Shown: positions 26,564 to 35,627, counted from the first letter of the stretch. The stretch: DNA of 64,000 nucleotides from Rhizobium sp. Root1334 (GCF_001426665.1 NZ_LMEY01000008.1:1-64000), one strand, 5' to 3'. The notes: generated by a model not told the origin, from the sequence alone. Numbers and translations are program-made.

Positions 26564-26580
26564 CCTCAAGTAAATTGAGG
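26564..26580. repeat. Short inverted repeat between hydrolase stop and STAND copy 4
   Basis: CCTCAA-GTAAA-TTGAGG is a 6-base-arm palindrome-like element just downstream of the alpha/beta hydrolase stop and about 125 bases upstream of STAND copy 4. It could be a weak terminator or an operator of the STAND gene; no T-run follows. Confidence 0.4.
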
Positions 26581-26601
26581 TAAATCCTGGCACGGACAAC
26601 G

Positions 26602-27489
26602 CTATGTATTCGTTGGACTGAGCCGAGTGACGAATTCAGCAATGAGCGGTGCGATTTCATCCTTGCATTCCTCAAGCGCAAAATGCCCGGTGTCGAAAAC
26701 ATGAAGTTCCGCATCCGGCAGGTCGGCGAGGTAGGCCTGTGCTCCAGCCTCTATGAACAGCGGATCATTCCGTCCCCAGAGAACTTGGGCGGGCGGACGT
26801 TGACGGCGCAGCCAGTCCTGCCAGATCGGGTACTCGGCCAAATTTGTCTTATAGTCCCGCAGCAGCGAAATCATGGCGGCCCTGTGCTCCGGCTGCTCGA
26901 GATAATGCTGATCAAGCATATAGCCGTCGGGTGCGATTGATTCGGGGTCCGATACGCCCGTGAGGTATTGGGACTTGATGCCGTCGAGTGACAGCTGGCC
27001 CCCGAGCTCCTTGATTCCGGCATCGTCGCGGCCATCGATCATAGTGAAATGCCAGGCCGCATCTGAAAGCCCTACCTCATAGGCGTTGGCATTCTGGATG
27101 ATTAGTCCCGCAATCAGTTCGGGCCGCCGGGCTGCGATCCTGAATCCAATCGGACCGCCAAAGTCGAATGCATAAAGCACAAAGGACCCTAGCCCAAGGG
27201 CGTCGATGAACTCCTCGATTACCTGCGATAGGTTTTGGAAACTGTAGTCGAACGCGATTTCGGAACCCGGCACGATGTGGGTTTGGCCGAAGCCCGGATA
27301 GTCTGGCGCGATCATCCTGTAGTCGTCCCCCAACTTTTCCATCAGACTCCGGTACTGGTGAGACGATGAAGGAAATCCGTGAAGCAGCAGGATCAAAGGC
27401 CTGTCTGGGATGAGAATGCGTGGCAGCGTTTCGCGATAGAAAATATCGACTGTCCCGACCTTAATGGTCCGATGGAGAATCCGCGCCAT
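26602..27489 (-). CDS. Alpha/beta hydrolase, Asp-nucleophile type (epoxide hydrolase or dehalogenase-like)
   Basis: 295 residues starting MARILHRTIKVGTVDIFYRE with AGGGA before the ATG; no signal peptide, so cytoplasmic. It has the oxyanion motif LLLHGFPSSS (35-44), APDYPGFGQT, nucleophile elbow AFDFGGPIG (Asp109), VLWGRNDPLFIEAG and the catalytic-His strand DTGHFALEE. It is related to the exported hydrolase at 19560-20537 but clearly distinct. It lies upstream of STAND copy 4 on the same strand, so the pairing of a STAND gene with this type of hydrolase is repeated twice here. Confidence 0.88.
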   Translation of the reverse strand: MARILHRTIKVGTVDIFYRETLPRILIPDRPLILLLHGFPSSSHQYRSLMEKLGDDYRMIAPDYPGFGQTHIVPGSEIAFDYSFQNLSQVIEEFIDALGLGSFVLYAFDFGGPIGFRIAARRPELIAGLIIQNANAYEVGLSDAAWHFTMIDGRDDAGIKELGGQLSLDGIKSQYLTGVSDPESIAPDGYMLDQHYLEQPEHRAAMISLLRDYKTNLAEYPIWQDWLRRQRPPAQVLWGRNDPLFIEAGAQAYLADLPDAELHVFDTGHFALEECKDEIAPLIAEFVTRLSPTNT

Positions 27490-27667
27490 GATCGTTCCCT
27501 GCGTTCGAAATTCACCATCGACCGCTTGCCCTGCATTCGAGCCTGCCGATGGATGCAATCGCAATTATCATCAGTTACCGGGACAAACGCGTTAAGTGCG
27601 GTAAAAGAGCGTGAAATGGTGGCGGGTGCCACGCCGCCGCCATTCTATATGCGCCGGTAGGCCCTTG

Positions 27668-27976
27668 TCAGCTCTGGAAGAATGCCGGGAGATCGGCATT
27701 GATGACGCCGGGATACTGTGGTGCAAATCCCGTGGCTGAGGGGGGCCAGCCATGGTGAAAGACCACTACCTCGCCGTCGCGCGGAACCCAGGCCCTGTAA
27801 AAGATCTCTGTCCTGTCCTGGTTCTTCATGAACGACAGGTCACTGGTCTCCGTTTCGATCTGATCGGGTTAATTGGCAGGTGCGGCGAGTCCGGGCGGCG
27901 TCGTCGCGACGAGCGTCCCGCCAGATAAAATCACGCCGGGTTGCGGACACGAATAATGCCCGGTCTGCTTAATCAT
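27668..27976 (-). pseudogene. Relic of a chloroperoxidase-type alpha/beta hydrolase with the core deleted
   Basis: A 53-codon frame from 27829 to 27668 joins the N-terminal strand of the family (TEIFYRAWVPRDG, VVVFHHGWPPS) directly to its C-terminus (QYPGVINADLPAFFQS). The ~200 residues with the catalytic Ser-Asp-His are gone. The closest intact relative is the gene at 37313-38293 (EIFYKDWGPKDA, VFHHGWPLSS, ending NADLLAFIQS). Upstream of 27829, traces of a signal-like segment continue to an ATG at 27976 but are interrupted by a stop. Confidence 0.75.
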
Positions 27977-28328
27977 CTCTGGCTCCTTTGAGTGTCCGAC
28001 GGTTTCGTCGATGTAAATCTGCCTGACGAAAGGCGTGTGAGCGAGTTTGAGATGGTCAAATTTTGGGAATCAGATCCCAGTAGAAGCATCGTAACCCGAG
28101 GAAATGTTGCTCCATGCGGGCAGGGAAAAAGATTTCACTTAATTTAGCTTAATTTTACTTCAGATATAAATTAGATTGCTTTATTTATTATTCTCCCAAT
28201 TGTTGTTGATTACTATCTAGCGCACTTCTCATGCGGAACGGCATCAGCGTTCGATCATCATCTGCTTCTCGCTTGGGTACGTCCCCTAGGCCTGCAATGG
28301 CCACCCATTTGAGACAAGGAGAACAGCC
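27977..28328. other. AT-rich intergenic region, no gene
   Basis: This is about 350 bases, strikingly AT-rich at 28120-28210 compared with the flanking coding DNA. No coding frame was recognised. It looks like the promoter region that once drove the isochorismatase relic downstream, similar in position and composition to the AT-rich stretch before the intact isochorismatase gene. Confidence 0.5.
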
Positions 28329-28525
28329 ATGGAGACCCCCCAACCAACAGTTCGTGTGTCTTGCCGTCAGGCGGCTGCGCGATGCTCATCGACCGTCGTA
28401 GAGGGTGATCATTCTGCTTAATCGTGAGCAGGGATTGTTTCAGTCCGTCAAGAACATTTCGGTCGCCGACTTGCGGCGGCACGCCGCTGTTGCCGCCGAC
28501 AGACGGGTTTATTCGTGTTGACACG
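28329..28525 (+). pseudogene. Relic of an isochorismatase-family gene (N-terminal part)
   Basis: Plus-strand sequence matching the first ~60 codons of the intact gene at 32085-32765, in shifting frames: CVLPSGG-like leader, then IILLNREQGLFQSVKNISVA and DLRRHAAV correspond to ILLLDHQSGLFQTVKDIPVA and DLRRNVTM. A TAA falls in the starting frame after about 35 codons, and the catalytic Asp position reads Asn. The remaining three quarters of the gene are absent. Confidence 0.75.
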
Positions 28526-28534
28526 ACGAAATTC

Positions 28535-28888
28535 CCAGCAGCATTGCGGCCGACGTTACTGGGTTCCCGATCAGGCTCTTTTGGGCCGCCCAGACAACCA
28601 GGATAGCCAGTTGGAAATGTTGTATGACCATCCCACGAATGTCCCCTCTATCCGGGCTTCCAAACGTTCTTGCGCGAGCGTAAGCCACTAACACTCATCG
28701 TTTGGGGCAACAGCGACTTTATCTTTCCAGAGTCGGTGCTCACCGATGCCTGAAGGATCTTCCGGAAGCTGAAGTCCACATCTTGAATACGGGACGTTTC
28801 TTTCCCGATGGGAAACTGTATGTCGCCGCCGCTCATCAATGACTTCGTTGATCGCAAGGTTGAAAAGTATCGACAACGTTTAATTTAA
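28535..28888 (+). pseudogene. Relic of an alpha/beta hydrolase (C-terminal part)
   Basis: Plus-strand fragments line up with the C-terminal third of the intact hydrolase at 19560-20537: PDQALLGRPDNQDSQLEML, then LYPGFQTFLRERKPLTLIVW and GNSDFIFPESVL, KLPEAEVHILNTG-like text, and DFVDRKVEKYRQRLI before TAA at 28888. The corresponding intact text includes [35 protein letters not shown] and DFLDRKV. At least two frame changes and an in-frame TGA interrupt it. Confidence 0.75.
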
Positions 28889-28952
28889 AACGAGTGCGGG
28901 AAGGTTTGTAGTTGCCATGCTCAACCCTCCTTGCCACAGGAGGGAGACGTCC

Positions 28953-29576
28953 ATGCCTTTTCACTTTCTGGAAATCGCTGTGACCCCGAGCGTGAGAGAC
29001 GCTCAAGCAGAAATGGGTGTCGATCCGATTTGGTTAGGCAACGCAGGCCAACGCTCTGACAGGTTTACGGATAACGAGGTTGAATTCATCGGCACGCGCG
29101 ACAGCTTCTATATGGCCTCCGTCTCGGAGACGGGCTGGCCATACGTACAGCATAGAGGCGGAAAAAGTGGGTTCCTTAAGGTAATCGATCACCAGACATT
29201 GGCTTTCGCCGACTTTCGAGGAAACCGCCAGTATATAAGCGCGGGCAACCTGGCGGTGAACGACAAAGCCTGCCTGTTCCTCATGGATTATGCACGCCGG
29301 GTGCGGCTCAAGATCTACGTTTACGTTGAGCGACTGGCACTCGATGCAGACGAGGCTCTCGCCTCGGCTGTTTCGGATCCAGGTTACAAAGGACGAGTGG
29401 AGCGAATGTTCAAGTTGCGGCTCGAGGCCTTTGACTGGAACTGCCCTCAACACATTACACCACGCTTCACCGAACGGGAGATCGACCAAGCTTTTTTGCC
29501 CCTCCGCGAACGGCATTCGCAACTGGAAGCGGAAAACGCGTCCTTGCGCGCGCGGTTGAAGGAGTTCGAGACATGA
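28953..29576 (+). CDS. PPOX-family flavin protein (split-barrel), stand-alone
   Basis: A 207-residue intact protein starting MPFHFLEIAVTPSVRDAQ with a strong GGAGGGAG just before the ATG. It has the FMN split-barrel core (SFYMASVSETGWPYVQHRGG, FLKVIDHQTLAFADFRGNRQ, KACLFLMDYARRVRLKIYV). The C-terminal tail (LRERHSQLEAENASLRARL) is a short leucine-rich coiled coil. It corresponds to the first domain of the 688-residue fusion at 8266-10332 but without reductase and ferredoxin. Its stop overlaps the start of a decayed DUF1348 gene (ATGA), mirroring the PPOX/DUF1348 association of the left cluster. It is the only evidently intact enzyme in the graveyard. Confidence 0.88.
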   Translation: MPFHFLEIAVTPSVRDAQAEMGVDPIWLGNAGQRSDRFTDNEVEFIGTRDSFYMASVSETGWPYVQHRGGKSGFLKVIDHQTLAFADFRGNRQYISAGNLAVNDKACLFLMDYARRVRLKIYVYVERLALDADEALASAVSDPGYKGRVERMFKLRLEAFDWNCPQHITPRFTEREIDQAFLPLRERHSQLEAENASLRARLKEFET

Positions 29577-29835
29577 CAGACGCACATCGACCGCCTCTTC
29601 CGCCTTTTTCCCGGAGACCGCAATTCAAAAGGTGAGGCTCGCGGAAGACGGCTGGAATAGCCGTGACCCCTCGAGGGTTGCACTGGCCTTCACAACGGGC
29701 AGCACTTGGCGCAATAGCGCTAAATCCGTCAATGCTCGTGAAGCCATCTTCGCCATTCTTGCCGCAAAATGGCGGCGCGCCCCCCTGCCTGAGCGATCCA
29801 ATTGGACGGAAGGAAGTCGATTGAATTTCGCTTAG
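29573..29835 (+). pseudogene. Relic of a DUF1348 gene
   Basis: It begins at an ATG overlapping the PPOX stop, reads PPLPPF as in the intact homologue, then shifts frame. From 29630 it continues [21 protein letters not shown], aligning with [21 protein letters not shown] of the gene at 7049-7513. After about 40 codons the similarity fades and the frame ends at 29835. The C-terminal two thirds are missing. Confidence 0.8.
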
Positions 29836-29917
29836 GGATTAAATTCCCAAAGGATCCCCAGCATAGACAAGTGGTGTTGGGTATTTAATTGACATCAAGG
29901 GAATTCTTGAGCAATGC

Positions 29918-30484
29918 CTACTTTTTGGATATGAGCTCCTGCTGCTTTCCTAATTGACGTACCTGCCGGATCAAGGACTCAAATTCCGACAGCAGCTCAT
30001 CACCTCCCGCGTCAGCCTCGAACCCTCCATTATCCTCCGCGATAGATTGATAAGCGCGTTGAATGAGGTTTGTTTCAGAGGCGTCCCGGGCGGGGTCTGC
30101 TGTTTTCTCACCCGTTTTACCGGTCAAATCGACATTTGCAGCAACGATGGGTTGGCTGGCCGAGGCTGCAGTGGACATATTTGCACCAACAGCTTGGGCA
30201 AGTTGCGCAGCCGCGGATTGAAGCTGCCCGGCCAATTGTGCGGCAAGCCTTGCAATAACGTCCGGCGGAAAGCCGCCACGCTTTAAAAATTCAAGTTGCT
30301 CCTTAGCATCCGCAATCTTTTTGGCGGCACGCGCCTTCTCATCGGCCTCATCGGCAATCGCTTGCATCTGTGCGCCGGTAGGTCCGTATTGCCGTCCCGC
30401 ATCCCTTGATGCTAGCGACATGTCATAGCCCAGCCTGGTAAGCGAAAGCTTCGATATGGATGGTGCTAGCGGGGTGGAAATCAT
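29918..30484 (-). CDS. Uncharacterised helical protein
   Basis: 188 residues starting MISTPLAPSISKLSLTRLGY with GGAG before the ATG. The middle is a predicted long helix rich in Ala, Lys and Glu (DEADEKARAAKKIADAKEQL), followed by LKRGGFPPDVIARLAAQLAG and a low-complexity Ala/Gln segment. The end is acidic (GGDELLSEFESLIRQVRQL). There is no signal peptide or membrane span. I do not recognise a named family; the composition and good start suggest a real gene. It lies among decayed genes, transcribed opposite to the PPOX gene. Confidence 0.65.
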   Translation of the reverse strand: MISTPLAPSISKLSLTRLGYDMSLASRDAGRQYGPTGAQMQAIADEADEKARAAKKIADAKEQLEFLKRGGFPPDVIARLAAQLAGQLQSAAAQLAQAVGANMSTAASASQPIVAANVDLTGKTGEKTADPARDASETNLIQRAYQSIAEDNGGFEADAGGDELLSEFESLIRQVRQLGKQQELISKK

Positions 30485-30651
30485 ATTCGCGCTCCAATGC
30501 TTCACGCGAAGATTGTCTCTGTGCCTTGTGTGAGGCTGTGTGCGCCGTGCCGGATCGCCATTTTCCACATTCCCCTGTGTCAAATCGCCCGCAACCGTAT
30601 CACCTTATTCAGTACGGAAAATCGGTCTGTTGAGGCCCCCGAAAGCTGACA

Positions 30652-31015
30652 TTATCTTTGCAGGGCCCAGTCTGCGATCTGCCAACACATCTCTCTTCGA
30701 TCAGCTACGATGCGGCCAAGCCCGGGGAAAGGCATGTGCGTAGCAGCGATAAGCGCACCCTCAGAAGCGGCGCGAGAAAAAAACCGATCGCGCATTGCTT
30801 TGCAGCGGCAGGATCCTGTTCGAAGAGAAAGAAGACATCGGTCGCCCCTGGATGGACGACCGGAAAGCCATGTCGGAAACTATGATGAGGCTCTGCCCGC
30901 CATCCTCGACGCACACGCCGATCTGGCCGGGCGTATGGCCGGCCTGTCGGGTCGACGATCGAAACGCCCCGCATGATCTCACGCTCTCCGTCAATCGCCT
31001 GCAGCCTCGTTGACA
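30652..31015 (-). pseudogene. Relic of the metallo-beta-lactamase-fold hydrolase (C-terminal third)
   Basis: The nucleotide sequence is clearly homologous to the 3' part of the intact gene at 11365-12351 over about 350 bases. Shared text includes RLQAIDGEREI, FPVVHPGATDVFFLFEQDP and the ends ADWALQG/ADWALQR. Small indels break the frame (e.g. after VVDPTG-like text and after DPAAAK). The metal-binding N-terminal half is absent. The break at about 31015 is immediately followed by an IS5-family remnant, suggesting that insertion removed the rest. Confidence 0.85.
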
Positions 31016-31029
31016 TGACGGATCGGGAA

Positions 31030-31765
31030 TACCGCCGGCTGAGCTTTTTTGTCGATACCCTGCCGCTTGGGCCATCCCCGCACCACTGATTTGCGCGCGG
31101 TCGTTAACGCTCTGCTTTGCATCGCTTCTTCCGGTGCCAGTGGCGGCATCCTGCCGAAGGATTTCCCGCCCTGTTCAACCGGCCAACGCTATTTCTATGA
31201 ATGGCGGGCGTTGGGACTTTGGGCCGGCATCAACCTTCATCTGTGATGGAAGTCCACGAGTCGGAGGGTAGAGAGGCAAGTCCGACCACCGGTGTGACCG
31301 ATAGCCGGAGCGTGAAAACGGAAAGCGGCGGCATATGACGCGGGCAAGAAGACCAAGGGCGCTACGTCGCTCAACATCGATACTCTTGCTCTCATAGTCG
31401 TTCTCAGGGTTCAAAGCGCCGATATCCACGATCGAGATGGTGCTCCCGATCCCCTGAAATCCATTCTCCACAGGTCGCCTTTTTGCTGCATGTCATCGCC
31501 GATTGTGTTTATGCGGGCTGACGCGGCGGCTGAGACGATCGGGCGCTGGGCGATCGGGGTCATCAAGCGCTCTGTTAAGGCCAAAGGTTCCAAGGTCTGC
31601 CGCGCCGCTGGGTCGTCGAGCGGAGTTTCGCGTGGCTCGGTAGGTGCCGAAGATTGGCTAAGGACGTCGAACGCTCCATCGCTTTAGCCGAGGCGTGGAT
31701 CATGATCGCCCACATCCGTCTGATAGCCGGACGGCTGGCAACGTATCGATATCGGGGAAGCTTTC
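31030..31765 (+). mobile_element. Degenerate IS5-family (IS427-group-like) insertion sequence
   Basis: Transposase fragments of an IS5-type element are readable on the plus strand in several frames: [93 protein letters not shown] and finally [19 protein letters not shown]. The order and spacing match the DDE transposase of this family, but stops and frameshifts make it inactive. I could not identify terminal inverted repeats with confidence. It abuts the truncated metallo-hydrolase relic. Confidence 0.85.
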
Positions 31766-32084
31766 GAGTCTACTCTGGAGCCGCAGTATAAAATATCATT
31801 CGAATCCATGGCTAAGTAATAACTCTGAATCATAGAAATATAATTACATTTCATTATGTAAAGTGTGCTGCTTAATGTAACGTAAAGAGTAGTTGATCGA
31901 ATTTTACAATAATTAACTCAGTTTCACGTCGTGTTTTGGTGTTTACACTGTAGTTTGCATCCTACTAGGCTGGTTGAGCTTGCGGATAAAACGGCTTGTC
32001 GGCGGTCTAGAATATCGCACGGACAGGACGTCCGCAGCTACCTGACCAACCTTGGCCACCCAAAACAAATGATGGAGAATGACA
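31766..32084. promoter_or_regulatory. AT-rich upstream region of the isochorismatase operon
   Basis: About 320 non-coding bases, very AT-rich at 31790-31950, directly before the plus-strand operon starting at 32085. This is the natural place for its promoter and regulator sites. I could not single out a convincing -35/-10 pair or operator. Confidence 0.45.
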
Positions 32085-32765
32085 ATGACAGGCCCTTCGC
32101 ACAGCAAATCCAGTGTCCTCGCGTCAGGCGGCGGCGCAACCCTGATCGATCCCTCGGACACGGTGATCCTTCTGCTCGATCACCAGTCCGGGCTGTTTCA
32201 AACCGTCAAGGACATCCCGGTTGCGGACTTGCGGAGAAACGTGACGATGATCGCCAAGCTCGCCACACTCCTCAATATTCCCGTGATCACGACGGCCTCT
32301 GAGCCATCTGGAAGCAATGGCCCTCTGATGCCGGAAATTCATCAGTTTGCACCGCACGCCGTTTACGTTCCGCGCAAGGGAGAGGTAAACGCCTGGGACA
32401 ATGACGATTTCGTCGGGGTGGTCCGTTCTACCGGCCGAAAGACGCTGGTCATGGCTGGAGTATGGACCAGTGTCTGCGTCATGTTCCCGGCACTCGACGC
32501 CCAGGCGGCGGGATACGATGTCTACGCGGTGATCGATGCGTCGGGCGATCCAAGTGAGATGGCATCGCGCGTTTCGCTCGCTCGCTTTGTGCAGGGCGGG
32601 GTCAAGCCGACCTCAACAAACTCGCTTCTATCCGAGCTGCACCGTACCTGGGCTCGCCCGGAAGCCGCCGATCTGGCCCAGCTTTATGCATTGGCAGCGC
32701 CAAACTACGCTGCGGTGATGGAGAGCTATCAACGCGCCCAAGAAGCCGCTCTGAAAGCGGGTTGA
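32085..32765 (+). CDS. Isochorismatase-family hydrolase (YcaC-like)
   Basis: 226 residues with the cysteine-hydrolase fold. The catalytic triad of the family is visible: Asp32 in ILLLDHQSGLF, Lys98 in YVPRKGEVNAW and Cys131 in MAGVWTSVCVMFPALDA. It most resembles the YcaC-like branch, hydrolases of unsettled substrate. The second ATG (32085) is chosen because GGAG lies 7 bases before it but only 1 base before the first ATG (32079). It is the first gene of a plus-strand run toward RidA. A decayed N-terminal copy is at 28329-28525. Confidence 0.9.
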   Translation: MTGPSHSKSSVLASGGGATLIDPSDTVILLLDHQSGLFQTVKDIPVADLRRNVTMIAKLATLLNIPVITTASEPSGSNGPLMPEIHQFAPHAVYVPRKGEVNAWDNDDFVGVVRSTGRKTLVMAGVWTSVCVMFPALDAQAAGYDVYAVIDASGDPSEMASRVSLARFVQGGVKPTSTNSLLSELHRTWARPEAADLAQLYALAAPNYAAVMESYQRAQEAALKAG

Positions 32766-32912
32766 CCAGACTTGCTCGGGGCGAGCGGGGCAGTCCTGCT
32801 CGCCCGTGTTGTTCAGCGAGACCATTGAAGACGCGGCTTGCCGACCGGCCCCGGGTTGCCATCGCACCGGTGGTTACCGCCAACCTGTTCCTGTTTATAG
32901 CGAAGGATTCCC

Positions 32913-33203
32913 ATGAAAATCTATCTTCTCTCGCTCGCGGTCGGCCTTCTCGTCGGCGTCATCTACGGGCTGCTGAACGTCCGCTCTCCTGCTCCGCCGG
33001 TCATCGCTCTCATCGGCTTGCTCGGTATTCTCGTGGGCGAACAGATCGTGCCGCTGGCAAAGCATCTCTGGAGCCGCGAGCCCGCTGCTGTTTCCTGGCT
33101 TCAACAGGTCAAGCCGCATATGTTTGGTCACCTTCCAAAGGGTGGGCTTGATGGAGCCAGAACGGCCTCCCAGATCGACGATCTGACATCCGGGAAAAGC
33201 TGA
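32913..33203 (+). CDS. XapX-domain (DUF1427) small membrane protein
   Basis: 96 residues with two membrane segments (YLLSLAVGLLVGVIYGLLNV and PPVIALIGLLGILVGEQIVP) of the XapX/DUF1427 family, followed by a short soluble tail. XapX proteins are small inner-membrane proteins of unknown role, often next to hydrolases. AAGGA precedes the ATG. Its TGA overlaps the ATG of the amidohydrolase (TGATG), so translation is coupled; the isochorismatase gene lies 147 bases upstream. Confidence 0.88.
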   Translation: MKIYLLSLAVGLLVGVIYGLLNVRSPAPPVIALIGLLGILVGEQIVPLAKHLWSREPAAVSWLQQVKPHMFGHLPKGGLDGARTASQIDDLTSGKS

Positions 33204-35185
33204 TGACGACGCGCCGCACGTTCCTGGGCGCGGCGTCGAGCCTCGCCTTTTCCAATCTGTTCTCCCCGGCCAATGCAGCCGATCCCATCCAGACCGGAGC
33301 CGATACCATGCACGCAGACATCGTCCTTCACAACGGGTTGATCACGACGCTCGATCGCGCAAATCCGAACGCTACCGCGATCGCCATCAAGGATGGCCTG
33401 TTCCTGGAGGTCGGCACCGACAGCGAAATCATGGCGCTCGCCGGACAGGAAACGAAGATCGTCGATCTCAAGGGCAAGCGCGTGTTGCCGGGTTTGATCG
33501 ACAACCATACCCATGTCGTACGCGGTGGTCTGAACTTCAACATGGAACTCCGCTGGGATGGCGTCCGATCTCTCGCCGATGCAATGGACATGCTAAAGCG
33601 TCAAGTGGCGATCACCCCGGCCCCGCAATGGGTACGCGTCGTTGGTGGGTTTACCGAGCACCAGTTTAACGAGAAGCGCCTGCCGACGATCGACGAGATC
33701 AACGCGGTGGCACCCGACACGCCGGTCTTCCTGCTGCATCTCTACGATCGCGCTCTCCTGAATGGCGCTGCTCTTCGCGCCGTCGGCTACACGAAGGATA
33801 CGCCAAACCCGCCAGGCGGCGAGATCACGCGCGATGCCAACGGCAATCCCACAGGGCTGCTGCTGGCCAAGCCGAACGCGGGGATTCTCTATTCGACCTT
33901 ATCGAAGGGACCAAAGCTGCCTTTCGAGTACCAGGTCAATTCGACCCGCCACTTCATGCGGGAGCTGAACCGGCTCGGGATCACCGGGGTCATCGATGCT
34001 GGCGGCGGCTTCCAGAACTATCCGGACGACTATGCGGTCATCCAGAAACTGTCGGATGAAGACCAGCTGACCGTTCGCCTTGCCTACAATCTCTTCACCC
34101 AGAAGCTGAAGGAAGAAAAGCAGGACTTTCTCAACTGGACGCAATCGGTCAAATACAAACAGGGCAACGACTACTTCCGCCACAACGGTGCCGGCGAAAT
34201 GCTGGTGTTTTCCGCAGCCGATTTCGAGGACTTCCGTCAGCCCCGGCCCGAAATGGCGCCAGAGATGGAAGGAGAACTCGAAGAGGTGGTTCGCGTTCTT
34301 GCCGAAAACCGCTGGCCGTGGCGCCTGCATGCAACCTATGACGAAACCATCAGCCGGTCCCTCGACGTTTTCGAAAAGGTCAACAAGGACATCCCGCTCG
34401 AGGGCCTGAACTGGTTCTTCGACCACGCCGAAACGATCTCCGATCGCTCCATCGACCGGATTGCCGCTCTTGGCGGCGGCATCGCCACCCAGCACCGTAT
34501 GGCATACCAGGGCGAGTATTTCGTCGAGCGGTATGGTCATGGTGTCGCGGAGGCTACACCGCCGATCAAGCGCATGCTCGAAAAGGGCGTGCATGTTTCA
34601 GCCGGTACGGACGCAACGCGTGTCGCTTCCTACAATCCGTGGGTATCGCTGTCCTGGATGGTCACCGGCAAGACAGTCGGCGGCATGCAGCTCTATCCAC
34701 GCGCCAATTGCCTCGACCGCGAGACGGCGCTCAGGATGTGGACGGAAAAGGTCACATGGTTTTCGAACGAAGAAGGCAAGAAGGGCCGGATCGAGAAGGG
34801 CCAGTTCGCCGACCTCGTCGTGCCGGTCAAGGATTTCTTCTCCTGCGCAGAAGACGAGATCACCTTCCTGACGTCGGACCTGACCATGGTCGGCGGCAAG
34901 ATCGTTTACGGTGCGGGCGACTTCAAGGCGTTCGATGAAAACGACGTGCCACCGGCGATGCCGGACTGGTCACCGGTGCGCACGTTCGGCGGCTATGCCG
35001 CCTGGGGCGAACCGCAGGGCGCCGGAGAGCGCTCGCTTCGTCGGACGGCGATCTCGACATGCGGCTGCACCAGCAACTGCGGCGTTCATGGCCACGATCA
35101 TGCCGGCGCCTGGACATCGAAACTACCGATATCAGATCTCAAGGGCTTCTTCGGTGCGCTCGGCTGTTCCTGCTGGGCAGTGTGA
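33203..35185 (+). CDS. TAT-exported amidohydrolase (YtcJ-like)
   Basis: 660 residues with a twin-arginine-type signal (TTRRTFLGAASSLAFSN, cleavage near ANAAD). The amidohydrolase metal-binding strand VLPGLIDNHTHV (His102, His104) is followed by a TIM barrel with further candidate ligands (WRLHATYDE, WFFDHAE, VSAGTDATR). This is the YtcJ/AepA-like branch, acting on amides or related C-N bonds of small molecules, here probably periplasmic. The C-terminal tail is Cys/His-rich (CGCTSNCGVHGHDHAGAW, ending CSCWAV) and may bind metal. It overlaps xapX at its start and is followed by a DoxX-like gene 10 bases downstream. Confidence 0.9.
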   Translation: MTTRRTFLGAASSLAFSNLFSPANAADPIQTGADTMHADIVLHNGLITTLDRANPNATAIAIKDGLFLEVGTDSEIMALAGQETKIVDLKGKRVLPGLIDNHTHVVRGGLNFNMELRWDGVRSLADAMDMLKRQVAITPAPQWVRVVGGFTEHQFNEKRLPTIDEINAVAPDTPVFLLHLYDRALLNGAALRAVGYTKDTPNPPGGEITRDANGNPTGLLLAKPNAGILYSTLSKGPKLPFEYQVNSTRHFMRELNRLGITGVIDAGGGFQNYPDDYAVIQKLSDEDQLTVRLAYNLFTQKLKEEKQDFLNWTQSVKYKQGNDYFRHNGAGEMLVFSAADFEDFRQPRPEMAPEMEGELEEVVRVLAENRWPWRLHATYDETISRSLDVFEKVNKDIPLEGLNWFFDHAETISDRSIDRIAALGGGIATQHRMAYQGEYFVERYGHGVAEATPPIKRMLEKGVHVSAGTDATRVASYNPWVSLSWMVTGKTVGGMQLYPRANCLDRETALRMWTEKVTWFSNEEGKKGRIEKGQFADLVVPVKDFFSCAEDEITFLTSDLTMVGGKIVYGAGDFKAFDENDVPPAMPDWSPVRTFGGYAAWGEPQGAGERSLRRTAISTCGCTSNCGVHGHDHAGAWTSKLPISDLKGFFGALGCSCWAV

Positions 35186-35195
35186 GGACAACATC

Positions 35196-35627
35196 ATGAC
35201 ACCCAATACGCGACTTCACAGCAGCCTGGGATCCGTGCTCCATGCGCCGGCGGTGCAATTTATCGCGCTGCTTTGCATGTGTGCCGCCTATATCCAGGGG
35301 CCTCTCACCAAGATCCTCGATGTTCAGGGGGCGAATGCCGAGATGGAGCATTTCGGGCTCCAGCCGGCCGCATTCTTCGCGGTCGCCGTGATCGTGTTTG
35401 AACTCACGGCCTCCGCCTTGATCCTGTCGGGCGTCCTGCGCTGGCTGGGAGCTTTGGGGCTAGCCGGCTTTACCCTCATGGCCACGTTCATCGCGCTACG
35501 CTTCTGGGAACTACCCGCCGGCATGGAGCGGATGATGGCGACCAACGCCTTCTTCGAGCATCTCGGCCTGGCGGGTGCGTTTGTCATTGTCGCAGCCATC
35601 GATCTGGCCAGGGGAGGACGCCCATGA
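35196..35627 (+). CDS. DoxX-family membrane protein
   Basis: 143 residues with four hydrophobic segments (QFIALLCMCAAYIQGPL, FFAVAVIVFELTASALIL, LGALGLAGFTLMATFIALRF, HLGLAGAFVIVAAIDLARGG), the usual DoxX layout. DoxX-like proteins are inner-membrane proteins linked to redox balance and sulfur or quinone metabolism. The start at 35196 follows the amidohydrolase stop by 10 bases with GAGGA upstream; the frame is open further upstream but that is a shadow. Its TGA overlaps the ATG of the MFS gene. Confidence 0.85.
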   Translation: MTPNTRLHSSLGSVLHAPAVQFIALLCMCAAYIQGPLTKILDVQGANAEMEHFGLQPAAFFAVAVIVFELTASALILSGVLRWLGALGLAGFTLMATFIALRFWELPAGMERMMATNAFFEHLGLAGAFVIVAAIDLARGGRP

